From assembly GCF_000306945.1 (NCBI RefSeq), contig NC_018518.1, forward strand, positions 186,001-250,000: a stretch of 64,000 nucleotides of DNA, read 5' to 3'. Source of the stretch: Bordetella pertussis 18323 (GTDB lineage: Bacteria; Pseudomonadota; Gammaproteobacteria; Burkholderiales; Burkholderiaceae_B). Positions within the stretch are counted from its first letter, which is position 1. Every line of letters starts with the position of its first letter. Below the pieces are notes generated by a model. That model was not told the origin of the DNA. It searched no databases and was given only the letters and a program-made list of their open reading frames with translations. Below, one piece after another: positions 63,273 to 64,000 of this stretch. The translations under genes and the position numbers were made by a program.

Positions 63273-64000
63273 ATGGACGGACCGTTGAGCGGCGTACGGG
63301 TGCTGGACATGACGGCGGCGCTGTCGGGCCCGGTGGCCACCCAGATCCTGGGGGACATGGGCGCCGAGGTGATCAAGATCGAGCCGCCCGAGGGCGACAG
63401 CATCCGCGACCTGGGCCCGGCCCGGCATCGCGGCATGGGCGCCATGTTCCTGCACACCAACCGCAGCAAGCGCAGCATCATGCTGGACCTCAATCTGGAA
63501 GGCGGACGCGACGCGTTCAGGCGCCTGGCCGGCGCGGCCGACGTATTCGTCTGCAATACCCGCCCCAAGGCCATGGCGCGCCTGGGGCTGGCCTATGCGG
63601 ATATCGCCGCGCTCAACCCCGCGCTGGTGTACCTGAACATCGTCGGCTACGGCAGCGCGGGAACCCATGCCGACAAGCCGGCCTATGACGATCTGATCCA
63701 GGCCGCCGCGGGCATCGCGTCGCTGCGCGCCGACGGCGATCCGGCGCGCTACGCCCCCATCGCCCTGGCCGACCGGGTCACCGGCATCCTGGCGGCCAAC
63801 GCGGTGCTGGGCGCGCTGTACCACCGCGCCCGCACGGGCGCCGGCCAGCACATCGAAGTCCCGATGTTCGAGTCGATCGCCTCGCTGGTGCTGGCCGACC
63901 ATATGGCCGGCCTCAGCTTCGAGCCGCCGATCGGCCCGCCGGTATTCGACCGCTACGCGTCCATACGGCGGCCGTTCCAGACCCGCGACGGCTTTCTCTG
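63273..64000 (+). CDS. CaiB/BaiF-family (type III) CoA-transferase, 3' end outside window
   Basis: The first 242 residues of a family III CoA-transferase start MDGPLSGVRVLDMTAALSGP. They include GDMGAEVIKIEPPEGD, FLHTNRSKRSIMLDL and the YDDLIQAAAG block expected to carry the catalytic Asp. It moves CoA between organic acids and would work with the divergent TetR regulator. It continues past 64000. Confidence 0.92.
   Translation, partial: MDGPLSGVRVLDMTAALSGPVATQILGDMGAEVIKIEPPEGDSIRDLGPARHRGMGAMFLHTNRSKRSIMLDLNLEGGRDAFRRLAGAADVFVCNTRPKAMARLGLAYADIAALNPALVYLNIVGYGSAGTHADKPAYDDLIQAAAGIASLRADGDPARYAPIALADRVTGILAANAVLGALYHRARTGAGQHIEVPMFESIASLVLADHMAGLSFEPPIGPPVFDRYASIRRPFQTRDGFL

Overview
The window is GC-rich beta-proteobacterial DNA that reads as Bordetella pertussis. 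It holds four complete IS481 copies plus the right end of a fifth, an IS1002 end and an IS110-family element that matches IS1663. The housekeeping gene order (dacC-dat-ybeD-lipB-lipA, mreBCD-mrdA-rodA, gatCAB, argB-HAD-slmA) and the abundant Bug-type binding proteins fit this genus. I see no tRNA, rRNA, CRISPR array or prophage.

Layout. 1-7173: an IS481 end, then D-alanine and lipoate genes (dacC, dat, ybeD, lipB, lipA), facing a dTDP-rhamnose set (rmlB, rmlD, rmlC) on the minus strand. 7174-12084: an IS-rich island in which IS481 splits an XRE regulator; an orphan DUF1156 adenine DNA methylase follows, then a 123-bp IS1002 stub with another IS481 inside it. 12086-36594: core genes, comprising ogt-rsmI facing yraN-diaA-dolP-tlpA; metQ; argB-HAD-slmA; an anion transporter behind a perfect FNR-type box, with a frameshifted Ldh-family dehydrogenase; the rod-shape cluster rodA-mrdA-mreDCB; gatCAB; pyrE; an exonuclease III gene; gdhA; a TRIC-type membrane protein; and a universal stress protein cut off by IS481. 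36595-46733: IS481, rnhA, a methyltransferase, gloB, mltD, fabI, the IS1663-like element among REP-like palindromes, osmC-like and DUF533 genes, a Bug protein and IS481. 46735-49248: nadC with its likely Nudix-type regulator and a doubled operator. 49464-61405: a catabolic and uptake island made of a Rieske oxygenase, an unknown protein, a Liv-type ABC transporter with fused ATPases, a DUF1116 protein, a binding protein, a LysR regulator, an MDR-like protein, an amidase and a phthalate-dioxygenase-type reductase. 61486-64000: nudC, a TetR regulator with two matching operators, and the start of a CaiB-type CoA transferase.

How it fits together. Two IS481 copies (7174-8216 and 45691-46733) have identical 6-bp flanks and look like simple insertions. 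The two at 11042-12084 and 36595-37637 have unmatched flanks, and one of them adjoins a truncated gene, so they probably mark old recombination breakpoints. IS481 ends coincide with the TAG stop codons of several neighbouring genes. The IS481 transposase also borrows its own stop codon from the CTAG target. The most unusual items are the IS1663 non-coding leader as a possible bridge-RNA locus, the tie between the IS1663 right end and the local palindromic repeats, the orphan DUF1156 methylase, and the Rieske/amidase/DUF1116 island.
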